From an uncultured Paracoccaceae bacterium (GTDB lineage Bacteria > Pseudomonadota > Alphaproteobacteria > Rhodobacterales > Rhodobacteraceae), in contig CANMVA010000001.1 in assembly GCA_947501355.1 (NCBI GenBank), positions 814,001 to 878,000 of the forward strand: 64,000 bases of DNA, in the 5' to 3' direction. The notes under the pieces were generated by a model. It did no database searches. It was not told where the DNA came from and saw only the letters and a program-made list of their open reading frames with translations. This document shows, one piece after another, positions 9,035 through 19,153 of the stretch. Both the position numbers and the translations under genes were made by a program. Every line of letters begins with the position of its first letter. Position 1 is the stretch's first letter.

Positions 9035-9121
9035 AAAACTGATTCTGTCTGAAAAGACAAAATCAGATAAATCATGTCCGCCGCAGACGGTCCTTTTGGC
9101 AAATGGCTTGTACCAGAGCGC

Positions 9122-9985
9122 CTAGAACCACTGACCGGGCTCCATCAGCCCCAGATCCAGAAGTTGTTGTGAATGCCACTCGAACGGGGTCGAGTTGTGC
9201 CAGCGGAATGTCTCGATATCAAACGTGCTGCCGGGGTTGAGCTTCAACGCCTTGGCGGTGCGAAACGACGCCAGAGCCGCAGTGGGGCTGTGATGCCAGG
9301 GGCAGGCATAGGTGTTGTATTCCTCGTCATTGAACGTGTGATCGGCATTAATCTTTAGCCCCGGCTTGGCCCGGAAAAGCGACACCCGGTCGATCCGGCG
9401 ACGCGGGCTCGGGATATGTTCCTCGAACCGCCACCGCAGCCCGCCAAAGAAATCCATCTGACGGTCCTTGTCGTTGTTCCACTTGTCCTTGCGGTTCAGC
9501 GCGTAATAGCCGGACCGGTCCATATGGGCGTCCTCGATGCTGACCGCATTGGGATGCTGCCCCAGATCGCCCGCATAAAGATCAACCACATAGGTCAGCA
9601 CGGTGTCGCGCCGCTCCTCCGTCACAAAGGCGATCATCTCAGAAACCGTGCGGCTCTCGCTGAACGGATGAAACAGGTATTCCGCGTTGAAACAGTAATA
9701 AAGCCAGATATCCCCCGCCGCAGCGATCACCTGATTGAGCAGCACCTCCATCGAGCGCTCGACCGTGTGATTGTAGGGAATAACATGCAGGTTCTCGATC
9801 AGACCATCCGGCACGTCCAGTTCGGGCTGGGCAAACACGCAAACCTGTTTGAAGCCGCAATCCCCGTGATGGCGGATCGTGCTGTCCAGTTCTGCGGCAT
9901 CCTCGGCCAGGATCAGCGCGACCGGCCCCTTGGCCAGAACGGTCTTGGCCTCGGCCAGAAAGGATTTCAGATCGGGATACCGCAT
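9122..9985 (-). CDS. Conserved protein, possibly glycosyltransferase-like
   Basis: A 287-residue protein without signal peptide or membrane segments. It has an alternating alpha/beta pattern in its first half and an aromatic, His- and Asp-rich second half (DLYAGDLGQHPN, DRSGYYALNRK, TYACPWHHSP). The overall look is of a nucleotide-sugar transferase-like or capsular-type protein, but no decisive motif was recognised. The ATG at 9985 is preferred over a 30-residue longer frame whose extension looks non-coding. It is divergent from miaB. Confidence 0.6.
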   Translation of the reverse strand: MRYPDLKSFLAEAKTVLAKGPVALILAEDAAELDSTIRHHGDCGFKQVCVFAQPELDVPDGLIENLHVIPYNHTVERSMEVLLNQVIAAAGDIWLYYCFNAEYLFHPFSESRTVSEMIAFVTEERRDTVLTYVVDLYAGDLGQHPNAVSIEDAHMDRSGYYALNRKDKWNNDKDRQMDFFGGLRWRFEEHIPSPRRRIDRVSLFRAKPGLKINADHTFNDEEYNTYACPWHHSPTAALASFRTAKALKLNPGSTFDIETFRWHNSTPFEWHSQQLLDLGLMEPGQWF

Positions 9986-10086
9986 ACTTAGCCTGCCTTC
10001 TTTTGCCCAAAATCGGCCATGCGGCATCGCATTGCAAGTGGGCGCTGCCCTGAGATAGACACGGGCGCGAAACAAAGGGTGCGATC

Positions 10087-11406
10087 ATGGCCGACGCAAA
10101 GAAGCTCTACATCAAGACCTATGGCTGTCAGATGAACGTCTATGACAGCGAACGCATGGCCGAAACGCTGGGCGGGCAGGGCTATGTCGAGACGAAAACG
10201 CCCGATGATGCAGACATGATCCTGCTCAACACCTGCCATATTCGCGAGAAGGCGGCAGAGAAGATTTATTCCGAGTTGGGTCGCTACAAGGGGCTGAAGG
10301 CCGAGAAGCCTGATTTGAAGATCGGCGTTGCCGGTTGTGTGGCTCAAGCCGAAGGCGAAGAGATCATGCGCCGTCAGCCGATGGTCGATCTTGTTGTTGG
10401 TCCGCAAAGCTATCACCGCCTGCCCGCCATGGAAGAGGCGGTCGCGAAGGGCGGCAAGGCGCTCGACACGGAGTTCCCCGAAGAAGACAAGTTCGAGCAT
10501 CTCAAGTCCCGCCCCAAAGCCAAGCGTGGCCCAACCGCGTTCCTGACCGTGCAGGAAGGCTGCGACAAGTTCTGTGCATTCTGCGTGGTTCCCTATACGC
10601 GCGGGGCCGAGGTCTCGCGCCCCGTCGACCGTATTCTCACCGAGGCCCGCGATCTGGTCGAACGCGGCGTGCGCGAAATCACCCTGTTGGGCCAGAACGT
10701 GAATGCCTATCACGGGGCGGGCCCGGATGGCGACATGACGCTCGCGCAGCTCATTTGGGCGCTGGACAAGATCGACGGGCTGAAGCGTATCCGCTTCACC
10801 ACCAGCCATCCCAACGACATGGATGAGGCGCTGATCGAGGCCCATGGCAGCTGCTCGAAGCTGATGCCCTATCTGCATTTGCCCGTGCAATCCGGCTCGG
10901 ACCGCATCCTTAAGGCGATGAACCGCAAACACACCGCTGAGGAGTACTTGCGTGTGATCGAGCGCATCCGCGCCGCGCGGCCCGACATCCTTTTGTCAGG
11001 CGATTTCATCGTCGGTTTTCCGGGCGAGACCGATCAGGATTTCGAGGACACGATGGCGCTGGTCGAGGCCGTGGAATACGGGCAGGCCTATTCGTTCAAA
11101 TACTCCACCCGTCCCGGCACGCCTGCTGCGGAAAAACCGCAGATTGATGACGGATTGGCGACAGAGCGCCTGCACCGCCTGCAGGAACTGCTCTGGACTC
11201 AGCAGCGTCGTTTGCAAGACGCCATGGTCGGGCGCAACGTGTCGGTGCTTTTTGAAAAGCCGGGCCGTCTGGAAGGCCAGATGGGCGGCAAATCTGAATA
11301 TCTGCATGCGGTGCATGTGGATGATGCGCCTGTTGCGCGCGGAGATTTGCGCGCGGTGCGGATCACGGAAAGCAGCACCAATTCCCTGCGTGGCGTGCTG
11401 ATCTAA
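10087..11406 (+). CDS. miaB: tRNA-2-methylthio-N6-dimethylallyladenosine synthase
   Basis: A 439-residue methylthiotransferase that adds the ms2 group to i6A37 of tRNA using radical SAM chemistry and a second Fe-S cluster as sulfur donor. The N-terminal UPF0004 domain carries Cys14, Cys50 and Cys84. The radical SAM motif is Cys159-x3-Cys163-x2-Cys166 (GCDKFCAFC), and a C-terminal TRAM domain follows. The gene stops 4 bp before the convergent xylB stop. Confidence 0.96.
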   Translation: MADAKKLYIKTYGCQMNVYDSERMAETLGGQGYVETKTPDDADMILLNTCHIREKAAEKIYSELGRYKGLKAEKPDLKIGVAGCVAQAEGEEIMRRQPMVDLVVGPQSYHRLPAMEEAVAKGGKALDTEFPEEDKFEHLKSRPKAKRGPTAFLTVQEGCDKFCAFCVVPYTRGAEVSRPVDRILTEARDLVERGVREITLLGQNVNAYHGAGPDGDMTLAQLIWALDKIDGLKRIRFTTSHPNDMDEALIEAHGSCSKLMPYLHLPVQSGSDRILKAMNRKHTAEEYLRVIERIRAARPDILLSGDFIVGFPGETDQDFEDTMALVEAVEYGQAYSFKYSTRPGTPAAEKPQIDDGLATERLHRLQELLWTQQRRLQDAMVGRNVSVLFEKPGRLEGQMGGKSEYLHAVHVDDAPVARGDLRAVRITESSTNSLRGVLI

Positions 11407-11410
11407 GGCG

Positions 11411-12862
11411 CTAGGCCTTCGTTGCCGCCTGAACCTCCTTCAAGGCTGAATAGAAGGCGCGGTAGCCTGCCAAGCGCGGCATAAGCGCGGCTTGGTCTTC
11501 GGGCTTCGGCTCGAACCAACGCTCGACTTGCGGCTTGACCGCCCAGTCTTCGACACTCGCACCAAGATACCCCGCTGCTGCAAGCCTGGCGGCCCCAACC
11601 GCTGGCCCGATATCGGCGCTTGTGCTGCGGCCCAGCACACAGCCCGTCGCGTTGGCGATGGTCTGCATGACGAAGTCGCTACGGGTGCCGCCGCCAATCG
11701 ACAGGACGGCCTGTGGCTTGGTGCCTGCCTTGCCGAGCCCCTCAAAGGCATCGGCAAAGGAAAAGGCGACTGCTTCGACCACGGCGCGCATCAGGCTGCC
11801 GTGATCCGTCGTTTCGCCAAGCATGGCAAACCCGGCACGGATGTCACTGTCGCCATGGGGCGTGCGTTCGCCCGTGAGGTAGGGCAGGAAGATGGGGCCG
11901 GGCTTGGCGGTGCTTGCCGCGTTCAGCAACTCCTCGATAGGCCGTCCCAAGAGGGTCGCGAGCCAAGCGATAGGGCGCGCGCCGTTGAGCATGGCGGCCA
12001 TCTGAAACCACGTCCGGGGCAGGGTGTGTGCATAGGCATGAATGCGGCTTTCAGGGTTGGGACGGTAGTCGGCCGTCGTCACGAAAAGCTGCCCAGATGT
12101 GCCAAGGGAGATGAACCCATCGCCATCTGCGACAGCCCCGATCCCTACCGCGCCTGCGGCGGCGTCTCCGGCTCCGGTGACCACCGCGATCCCGACCGGC
12201 AGGGCAAGGTTTTCCGCCGCCGATGGAAGCAGCTGACCCGCGACATGCGTGCCGGGGTGCACCATCGGGAGCCAGTCCGGATCGGTCGCGCTGGCCGCGC
12301 AAAGCGCGTCTGACCAGGTGCCTTCTGTCTGATCGAACCAGGAGGTGCCTGCCGCGTCTGACGGGTCGGTCACCAGATTTCCGTGCAGGCGCAGACCGAT
12401 ATAGTCTTTCGGCAGCACCACATGGCGAATGAGGGCGTGAACGCGAGGGGTGTTTCGAGCCATCCAAAGGAGTTTCGGTGCCGTGAAGCCAGGCATGGGA
12501 AGCACACCTGAAACCGTGCCGATCTGGGGCATATCGGCCAGCATTACGGCGCATTCAGCGGTCGCGCGGGTGTCATTCCACAGGATTGCTGGCCGCAACG
12601 GCGCGCGGTTTGCGTCCAGCATCACCGCGCCGTGCATCTGGCCCGACAGGCCGATCGCGCGGATCGCTATCCGCGTTGTTTCGTCGATCTTGCCGACCGC
12701 CCCGCATGTCGCAGCCCACCAGTCGGTTGGGTCCTGTTCAGACGCGCCCTCGAATGGATGACTGATCTGAAGGGGCGCTGTCGTGGTCGCCACAACGCGC
12801 CCATCCTCGGCCAGAACACAGGCTTTGACCGCAGATGTGCCGATGTCGATCCCCAGATACAT
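11411..12862 (-). CDS. xylB: Xylulokinase
   Basis: A 483-residue FGGY-family carbohydrate kinase. The N-terminal phosphate-binding motif GIDIGTSAVKA with Asp6, the substrate loop LSGQMHG and the C-terminal ATP-binding stretch LSIGGGTRSDFVMQ match XylB. It phosphorylates D-xylulose, the product expected from D-arabitol oxidation by polyol dehydrogenases, so it complements the adjacent polyol cluster. It diverges from the LacI-type regulator with an operator between them. Confidence 0.9.
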   Translation of the reverse strand: MYLGIDIGTSAVKACVLAEDGRVVATTTAPLQISHPFEGASEQDPTDWWAATCGAVGKIDETTRIAIRAIGLSGQMHGAVMLDANRAPLRPAILWNDTRATAECAVMLADMPQIGTVSGVLPMPGFTAPKLLWMARNTPRVHALIRHVVLPKDYIGLRLHGNLVTDPSDAAGTSWFDQTEGTWSDALCAASATDPDWLPMVHPGTHVAGQLLPSAAENLALPVGIAVVTGAGDAAAGAVGIGAVADGDGFISLGTSGQLFVTTADYRPNPESRIHAYAHTLPRTWFQMAAMLNGARPIAWLATLLGRPIEELLNAASTAKPGPIFLPYLTGERTPHGDSDIRAGFAMLGETTDHGSLMRAVVEAVAFSFADAFEGLGKAGTKPQAVLSIGGGTRSDFVMQTIANATGCVLGRSTSADIGPAVGAARLAAAGYLGASVEDWAVKPQVERWFEPKPEDQAALMPRLAGYRAFYSALKEVQAATKA

Positions 12863-12939
12863 TCCGCCCTTCCCATTTGCGCAGGCGGCTCGGGTCTGCC
12901 CTGCCAGCGCTCTATCTGCCGCATATCGAAACAGAAAAC

Positions 12940-12953
12940 TTTACACGCGTAAA
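12940..12953. promoter_or_regulatory. LacI-type operator, site 1
   Basis: TTTACACGCGTAAA is palindromic except for one central pair and lies between divergent xylB and the regulator gene. The surrounding 30 bp (12931-12960) match 26 of 30 positions of the block at 14046-14075 in front of the transporter genes. It is a probable binding site of the adjacent LacI-family protein. Confidence 0.8.
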
Positions 12954-12991
12954 TGAAATTGAAATGTTGCACGCAGAAGCGGGAGACGATC

Positions 12992-14023
12992 ATGGGTGAA
13001 CAGCGCGTCAGAAACATGGAAGAGTTCGCCAGTCTCAGCGGGTTGTCCCGCCCCACGCTGTCGAAGTATTTTAACGACCCCCAGTCGGTGCGCGCCTCGA
13101 CCCGCGCCAAGATCGAGGCCGCGCTCGATCAGTATGATTACACCCCGAATATCTACGCGATGAACCAGAACCGGAGGCTCACCCGGAATATTGGCATCAT
13201 CGTGCCGTATCTGGCCGACCCGTTTTTTGCCGAAGTCGCCCGCAACCTTGAGCCGCTTTGTGCGCAGTCCGGGTTCAACCCGATCCTGCTCAGTTCAAAC
13301 GGGGACCCGGATCGTGAGATCGAAAATCTGGAGAGTTTACGGTCCATCAAGCCCGCCGGTGTCTTGCTGGCCCCGCTTGGGCGCCGGTCCCGACGGGCGG
13401 AGCTTGAACGGTTCTGCAACGATATCCCGACGGTCCTGTTTGACTGTGCCATTGGCGATACCGGGGATGCTTTCTTCGGGTCCAATAACCTTCAAAGCAT
13501 TGGTGTTATTGTGGAATATCTGTGCCGCACCGGTGAACCACCTGCCTTTTTTGAAATGAAGGATGCCCCGAACCCGAATGCCAACAAGCGCCATGCCGCC
13601 TATGAGGCCGCGATGCTGGCGGCGGGGCAGGAGCCGATGTTTCTACAGGCAGATGGGGACGGCTGGGCGTTCGAGCAAACCGGCTATGAACATGGCAGCC
13701 GTCTAATCAAGGCGCGGGCGTTGCCGACGGACACGGTTCTGTGCAGCAACGATCGTCTGGCCATCGGGTTCTTGGCGGCGGCCTATGAGAACGGCCTGCG
13801 GGTCGGAATTGACGATGGGCATGCGTTGCGGATTGCGGGCCATGATGACCATCCCTATGCGCGCTTTACCTGTCCCTCTCTGACGACCGTATCGCAGAAT
13901 TACGAAGCGATCGCGGGGTCCAGCCTGGAATGCCTGCTTGGGATTGTTGAGACCGGCACACGCCCCGATTCTCACGAGGAAAAGCTGTTTGAGGGTAGTC
14001 TTGTGATGCGGAAATCCGCGTAA
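12992..14023 (+). CDS. LacI family transcriptional regulator of the polyol cluster
   Basis: A 343-residue LacI/GalR repressor. The helix-turn-helix is at about 8-28 (EEFASLSGLSRPTLSKYFND), followed by the hinge helix, and a periplasmic-binding-protein-like sugar domain starts near IGIIVPYLADPFF. The start at 12992 is chosen because GGGAGACG precedes it and LacI proteins begin just before the HTH. It stands between xylB and the smo/mtl genes, both of which have the same palindrome upstream. It probably represses them and itself until a polyol inducer binds. Confidence 0.88.
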   Translation: MGEQRVRNMEEFASLSGLSRPTLSKYFNDPQSVRASTRAKIEAALDQYDYTPNIYAMNQNRRLTRNIGIIVPYLADPFFAEVARNLEPLCAQSGFNPILLSSNGDPDREIENLESLRSIKPAGVLLAPLGRRSRRAELERFCNDIPTVLFDCAIGDTGDAFFGSNNLQSIGVIVEYLCRTGEPPAFFEMKDAPNPNANKRHAAYEAAMLAAGQEPMFLQADGDGWAFEQTGYEHGSRLIKARALPTDTVLCSNDRLAIGFLAAAYENGLRVGIDDGHALRIAGHDDHPYARFTCPSLTTVSQNYEAIAGSSLECLLGIVETGTRPDSHEEKLFEGSLVMRKSA

Positions 14024-14053
14024 GAGGCTGGTTCTTAATCACAAAACAGAATA

Positions 14054-14069
14054 TTTTACGCGCGTAAAA
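14054..14069. promoter_or_regulatory. LacI-type operator, site 2
   Basis: TTTTACGCGCGTAAAA is a perfect 16-bp palindrome about 80 bp upstream of smoE. It shares the TTTAC-R-CGCGTAAA core and its flanks with site 1. The location suits repression of the smoEFGK-smoS-mtlK promoter. Confidence 0.82.
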
Positions 14070-14140
14070 GAAATTATTGACGCAAGCGCAGTCTTCCGAC
14101 TAGCGTTGAAGGCATCACATCCAATTAGGGAGGACTAAGG

Positions 14141-15436
14141 ATGTCTTTGAAGCGCGCATTATGTGCTGCGACTGCGCTGACTCTCGTCACGGCGAGCGGC
14201 GCACTGGCAGACGGCCATGCAAAAGAACTGACCATCGCCATCGTGAACAATGGTCACATGATCAACATGCAGAAGGTCGCTGAGGCCTATACCGAAGAGA
14301 CCGGCGTTCAGCTGAACTGGGTGTCTCTGGAAGAAGGCGTTCTGCGCGAGCAGGTCACCTCGGACACCGCGACCGGTGGCGGCCAGTATGACGTCATCAA
14401 CATCGGCATGCAGGAAGCTCCGATCTGGGGGGCTGCGGGCTGGATCGAACCGCTGGAATTTGGCGCCGACTACGACGTCGACGACATTCTGCCGGCCATG
14501 CGCGCGGGCCTGTCCCATGAAGGGACCCTTTATGCGGCTCCGTTCTATGGCGAGTCCTCGATGGTCATGTATCGCAAGGATCTGGCTGACGCGGCCGGTG
14601 TCACCATCGCCGACAATGATAGCTGGGAAAACGTGAAGGCCGCTGCGGCTGCTATGCACGATCCCGAGAACGGCGTTTATGGCGCCTGTTTGCGCGGTAA
14701 GCCGGGCTGGGGCGACAATGGGGCGTTCATCACCACGGTTGCAAACTCCTTTGGGGCGGCCTGGTTCGACGCAGAGATGCGTCCGCAGCTTGACAGCCCT
14801 GAGTGGAACGAAGCGGTGACATTCTATGTGGATCTGCTGCAGTCCTACGGCCCTCCGGGCTCTGAGGGTAATTCCTTCAACGAGATCCTGGCACTTTACA
14901 ACGAAGACAAGTGCGGCCTCTGGATCGACGCTACGATTGCAGCATCCTTCCTTGAGAACCCGAATGTTGCTTACGCCCAATCGCCCAACGCCGGGAACCC
15001 GGTCGGTGCGAATTGGCTGTGGGCATGGGCGATGGCCGTGCCGACCGGCACTGACACCACCGCGGAAGCCACGGCGTTCATCGAATGGGCGACCTCGAAA
15101 GCCTATGTTGAGGCCGTGGGCAACCACCCTGATTTCGGCTGGGATTCCGTCCCGACCGGCCAACGCGCATCGACCTATGAAATCCCCGAGTTTCAGGCGG
15201 TTGCTAAGTTTGCCGAAGCCGAGCTGGCCGCGATCAACTCAGCTGCTCCTGAAGCGACTGACCTGAAGCCCTATGTCGGCGTCCAGTTCGTTGCCATCCC
15301 GGAGTTCCCGCAGATCGGCACCGCGTTCGGTCAGGAAATGGCCGCCGCTTTGTCCGGTGCGAAATCGGTTGAAGACGCTCTGGCCGCAGCACAGTCTGCA
15401 GCGGATGCGATCATGCAGGAAGCGGGCTACTACTAA
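14141..15436 (+). CDS. smoE: Sorbitol/mannitol ABC transporter substrate-binding protein
   Basis: A 431-residue family 1 extracellular solute-binding protein. A Sec signal peptide (about 1-23, ending SGALADG) exports it to the periplasm, where it would capture sugar alcohols for the SmoFGK permease. It is first in the polyol operon, with GGGAGGAC ahead of the ATG. A 10-bp hairpin follows the gene, which would stabilise the upstream message and yield more binding protein than permease. Assignment to SmoE rests on family and gene order; the precise polyol is inferred. Confidence 0.88.
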   Translation: MSLKRALCAATALTLVTASGALADGHAKELTIAIVNNGHMINMQKVAEAYTEETGVQLNWVSLEEGVLREQVTSDTATGGGQYDVINIGMQEAPIWGAAGWIEPLEFGADYDVDDILPAMRAGLSHEGTLYAAPFYGESSMVMYRKDLADAAGVTIADNDSWENVKAAAAAMHDPENGVYGACLRGKPGWGDNGAFITTVANSFGAAWFDAEMRPQLDSPEWNEAVTFYVDLLQSYGPPGSEGNSFNEILALYNEDKCGLWIDATIAASFLENPNVAYAQSPNAGNPVGANWLWAWAMAVPTGTDTTAEATAFIEWATSKAYVEAVGNHPDFGWDSVPTGQRASTYEIPEFQAVAKFAEAELAAINSAAPEATDLKPYVGVQFVAIPEFPQIGTAFGQEMAAALSGAKSVEDALAAAQSAADAIMQEAGYY

Positions 15437-15452
15437 TCGGTAGAGCCTGCAT

Positions 15453-15477
15453 CCGGGGGGGCATGTTGCCTCCCCGG
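15453..15477 (+). promoter_or_regulatory. Intercistronic hairpin after smoE
   Basis: CCGGGGGGGC (15453-15462) pairs with GCCTCCCCGG (15468-15477) around a 5-nt loop, with one G-U pair. It has no T-tract, so it is probably an mRNA-stabilising or partly attenuating element rather than a full terminator. Confidence 0.6.
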
Positions 15478-15576
15478 AGACACCTCCCGGATTGACCTCG
15501 ACGGTCATCCCCCCTTTCACTTGAAGTTCTGATCTGCGCAGTCCGCGCATGATCTCCGCCAGGAGGCTAGAGGGAC

Positions 15577-16515
15577 ATGTCCAATAGAACGTTGCCACGA
15601 TTGCTGCAGACACCGGCCGTCATCCTGCTTCTGATCTGGATGCTCGTGCCCCTCAGCATGACGCTCTACTTCTCGTTTATCCGTTACGTGCTGAACAACC
15701 TGCGCCGCCCGGAATGGACGACACCCTCTATCGAAAACTGGCGCGGCTTCGGGAACTACAACTTCGTTCTGAACAATCAGGACTTCTGGCTCGCCGTGCA
15801 GAACAGTCTGCTGATTGTCTGCAGCATCCTGTTCCTGACCGTGATCCTGGGCGTGCTGATCGCGGTTCTGATCAACAAGGCGTTCCCCGGTCGCAGCCTG
15901 GTGCGCGTGCTTTTGATCTCGCCATTCTTCGTGATGCCCGCGGTCAATGCGGTGTTGTGGATCAACATGATCCTCGACCCGGTCCTTGGCCTCCAGGGGC
16001 TTGCCGTTGGCGGCATCAACGCGGTCATCGCCGATTTGCAGAATGCGCCGATTATCGGGCCCTTCTTCTCGCTCTGGCCAGCGCTTGAGCCAATCTCATT
16101 CCGCGCCACGCAGACCTCGGCCTATGCAGTCATAATCATGGTGACATGGCAGTGGACGCCATTCGCGGTGCTGATTTTCATGACCTCGCTGCAATCCGAG
16201 GACCAGCAGCAGAAAGAGGCCGCAATCCTTGACGGGGCAAGTGCGTGGTCGCAGTTTCGCTTCCTGACATTGCCGCATCTGGGTCGACCGATTGCCATCG
16301 TGGTGATGATCCAGGCCATCTTTCACCTGTCGCTCTACGCCGAGATCGAGATCGTCAGCCGCGGCAACGGCAACAAGAACCTGCCCTACCTGATCGGTGA
16401 GTTCGCCAACAACAACATCGGGGCTGCCAGTGCCACGGGCATCTTCGCTGTGATCCTTGCCAATATCGTTGCCATCTTCCTGCTGCGTATGATCGGCAAG
16501 ACCCTGATGGAATAA
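15577..16515 (+). CDS. smoF: Polyol ABC transporter permease
   Basis: A 312-residue inner-membrane permease of the MalF-like binding-protein-dependent family with about six transmembrane helices. The EAA loop that docks on the ATPase is at about 214-235 (EAAILDGASAWSQFRFLTLP). It partners SmoG and SmoK. The gene follows smoE after 140 bp containing a hairpin and precedes smoG by 11 bp. Confidence 0.9.
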   Translation: MSNRTLPRLLQTPAVILLLIWMLVPLSMTLYFSFIRYVLNNLRRPEWTTPSIENWRGFGNYNFVLNNQDFWLAVQNSLLIVCSILFLTVILGVLIAVLINKAFPGRSLVRVLLISPFFVMPAVNAVLWINMILDPVLGLQGLAVGGINAVIADLQNAPIIGPFFSLWPALEPISFRATQTSAYAVIIMVTWQWTPFAVLIFMTSLQSEDQQQKEAAILDGASAWSQFRFLTLPHLGRPIAIVVMIQAIFHLSLYAEIEIVSRGNGNKNLPYLIGEFANNNIGAASATGIFAVILANIVAIFLLRMIGKTLME

Positions 16516-16526
16516 GGACCGGACCC

Positions 16527-17360
16527 ATGGCCATCGTTGCACAAAACTCGAAATACGGAAAAGCGGGCCGGACCATTCTGGCCTGGGGTGTGGGACTTCT
16601 GTTCTTTTTCCCGATCTTCTGGCTGGTCCTCACCAGCTTCAAGACCGACGCCGATGCGGTGAAACCGGAGTTCCTGTTCTTCTTTACACCGACATTGGAG
16701 AACTACCTCAACATGACCGAGAATTACGACTACTGGCGCTTTGCTACGAACTCGGTCATCACCTCGGTCTTCGCGACGCTCTTTACCCTGGCCGTCGGTA
16801 TCCCGTGTGCCTACGCCATGGCGTTCAACCCCAGCCGGGGCACCAAGGACATCCTGATGTGGATGCTGTCCACAAAGATGCTGCCTGCTGCGGCTGTGCT
16901 CTATCCGATGACCTTTCTGACCAAGAGCATGGGCCTCTTTGACACCCATTTTCTGGTGATCATGGTGCTGAGCCTGATCAACCTGCCGATCGTCGTCTGG
17001 ATGCTGTTCACCTACTTCAAGGAGATCCCGAAAGAGATCATCGAAGCGGGTCAGATGGACGGTGTGAACACGCTGGGAGAGATCCGGGAAATCCTGATCC
17101 CGCTGGCCTGGGGCGGCATCGCCTCAACGGCGCTACTGTGCTTCATCTTCTGCTGGAACGAAGCCTACTGGACCGTGCGCCTGACCACCACTGAGGCCGC
17201 CACCCTGTCCAAACTCATCGAAGGGAACCGGGCGCCGGAGGGGCTGTTCTTCGGGCGTCTTTCTGCGGTCTCGGCTGCTGCCGTCGGGCCAATCGTCGTG
17301 CTGGGCTGGTTCTGCCAGAAGCAACTCGTCCAGGGCCTGACCTTTGGCGCCGTGAAATAA
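16527..17360 (+). CDS. smoG: Polyol ABC transporter permease
   Basis: A 277-residue MalG-like inner-membrane permease with six predicted helices. The EAA motif lies near 170-192 (EIIEAGQMDGVNTLGEIREI) and ends IPLAWGG. It forms the heterodimeric channel with SmoF. It is tightly spaced between smoF and smoK. Confidence 0.9.
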   Translation: MAIVAQNSKYGKAGRTILAWGVGLLFFFPIFWLVLTSFKTDADAVKPEFLFFFTPTLENYLNMTENYDYWRFATNSVITSVFATLFTLAVGIPCAYAMAFNPSRGTKDILMWMLSTKMLPAAAVLYPMTFLTKSMGLFDTHFLVIMVLSLINLPIVVWMLFTYFKEIPKEIIEAGQMDGVNTLGEIREILIPLAWGGIASTALLCFIFCWNEAYWTVRLTTTEAATLSKLIEGNRAPEGLFFGRLSAVSAAAVGPIVVLGWFCQKQLVQGLTFGAVK

Positions 17361-17384
17361 GACCTGCGAAACAAGGATAAGAAC

Positions 17385-18385
<1,001 letters not shown>

Positions 18386-18389
<4 letters not shown>

Positions 18390-19153
18390 CACGGCTGGCG
18401 GGCAAAACCGCGCTGATCACCGGCGCGGCACGCGGGATCGGGCGCGCCTTTGCCGAGGCGTACCTGCGCGAAGGCGTGCGCGTGGCGATTGCTGATTTGC
18501 CGGACAGTGATGTGGCGCAAACCGCGCAGGACATCGGGGCGACCGGACTTGTCATGGATGTCACCGATCAGGCAAGCATCGACGCAGGCGTTGCCGAAGC
18601 CGTGGATGCGTTGGGGCAGATCGACATTCTGATCAATAACGCGGCCGTTTTCTCCGCCGCCCCGATCACCGAGATTGACCGCAAGGATTTTGACCGCGTG
18701 ATTGCCGTCAATCTTGGTGGCACGCTTTTTACGCTGCAGGCCGTGGCGCGGCACATGATCGACCGTGGTATTCGCGGCAAGATCATCAACATGGCCAGTC
18801 AGGCCGGACGGCGTGGAGAGCCGCTGGTGGCTGTCTATTGCGCCTCGAAGGCCGCGGTTATCAGCTTGACCCAGTCAGCAGGGCTGAATTTGATCGCCCA
18901 TGGCATCAACGTGAGCGCCATCTCGCCCGGTGTTGTGGATGGCGCGCATTGGGATGGGGTTGATGCGCTTTTTGCGAAATACGAAGGCAAAGCCCCCGGC
19001 CAGAAAAAGGCCGAGGTGGGGGCCGGGGTGCCGTTCGGACGCATGGGCAAAGCCAGTGATCTGACCGGAATGGCGATCTTTCTGGCCAGCGACGAGGCCG
19101 ACTACATCGTCGCGCAAACCTACAATGTCGACGGCGGACAATGGATGAGCTGA
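18386..19153 (+). CDS. smoS: Sorbitol dehydrogenase (short-chain dehydrogenase)
   Basis: A 255-residue classical SDR. The NAD-binding TGAARGIG motif is at about 12-19, NNAA near 85, and the catalytic Tyr151-x3-Lys155 is in YCASK. In Rhodobacter the enzyme in this operon position oxidises D-glucitol to D-fructose and galactitol to tagatose; that specificity is carried over by synteny. It overlaps smoK by 4 bp and mtlK by at least 1 bp. Confidence 0.9.
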
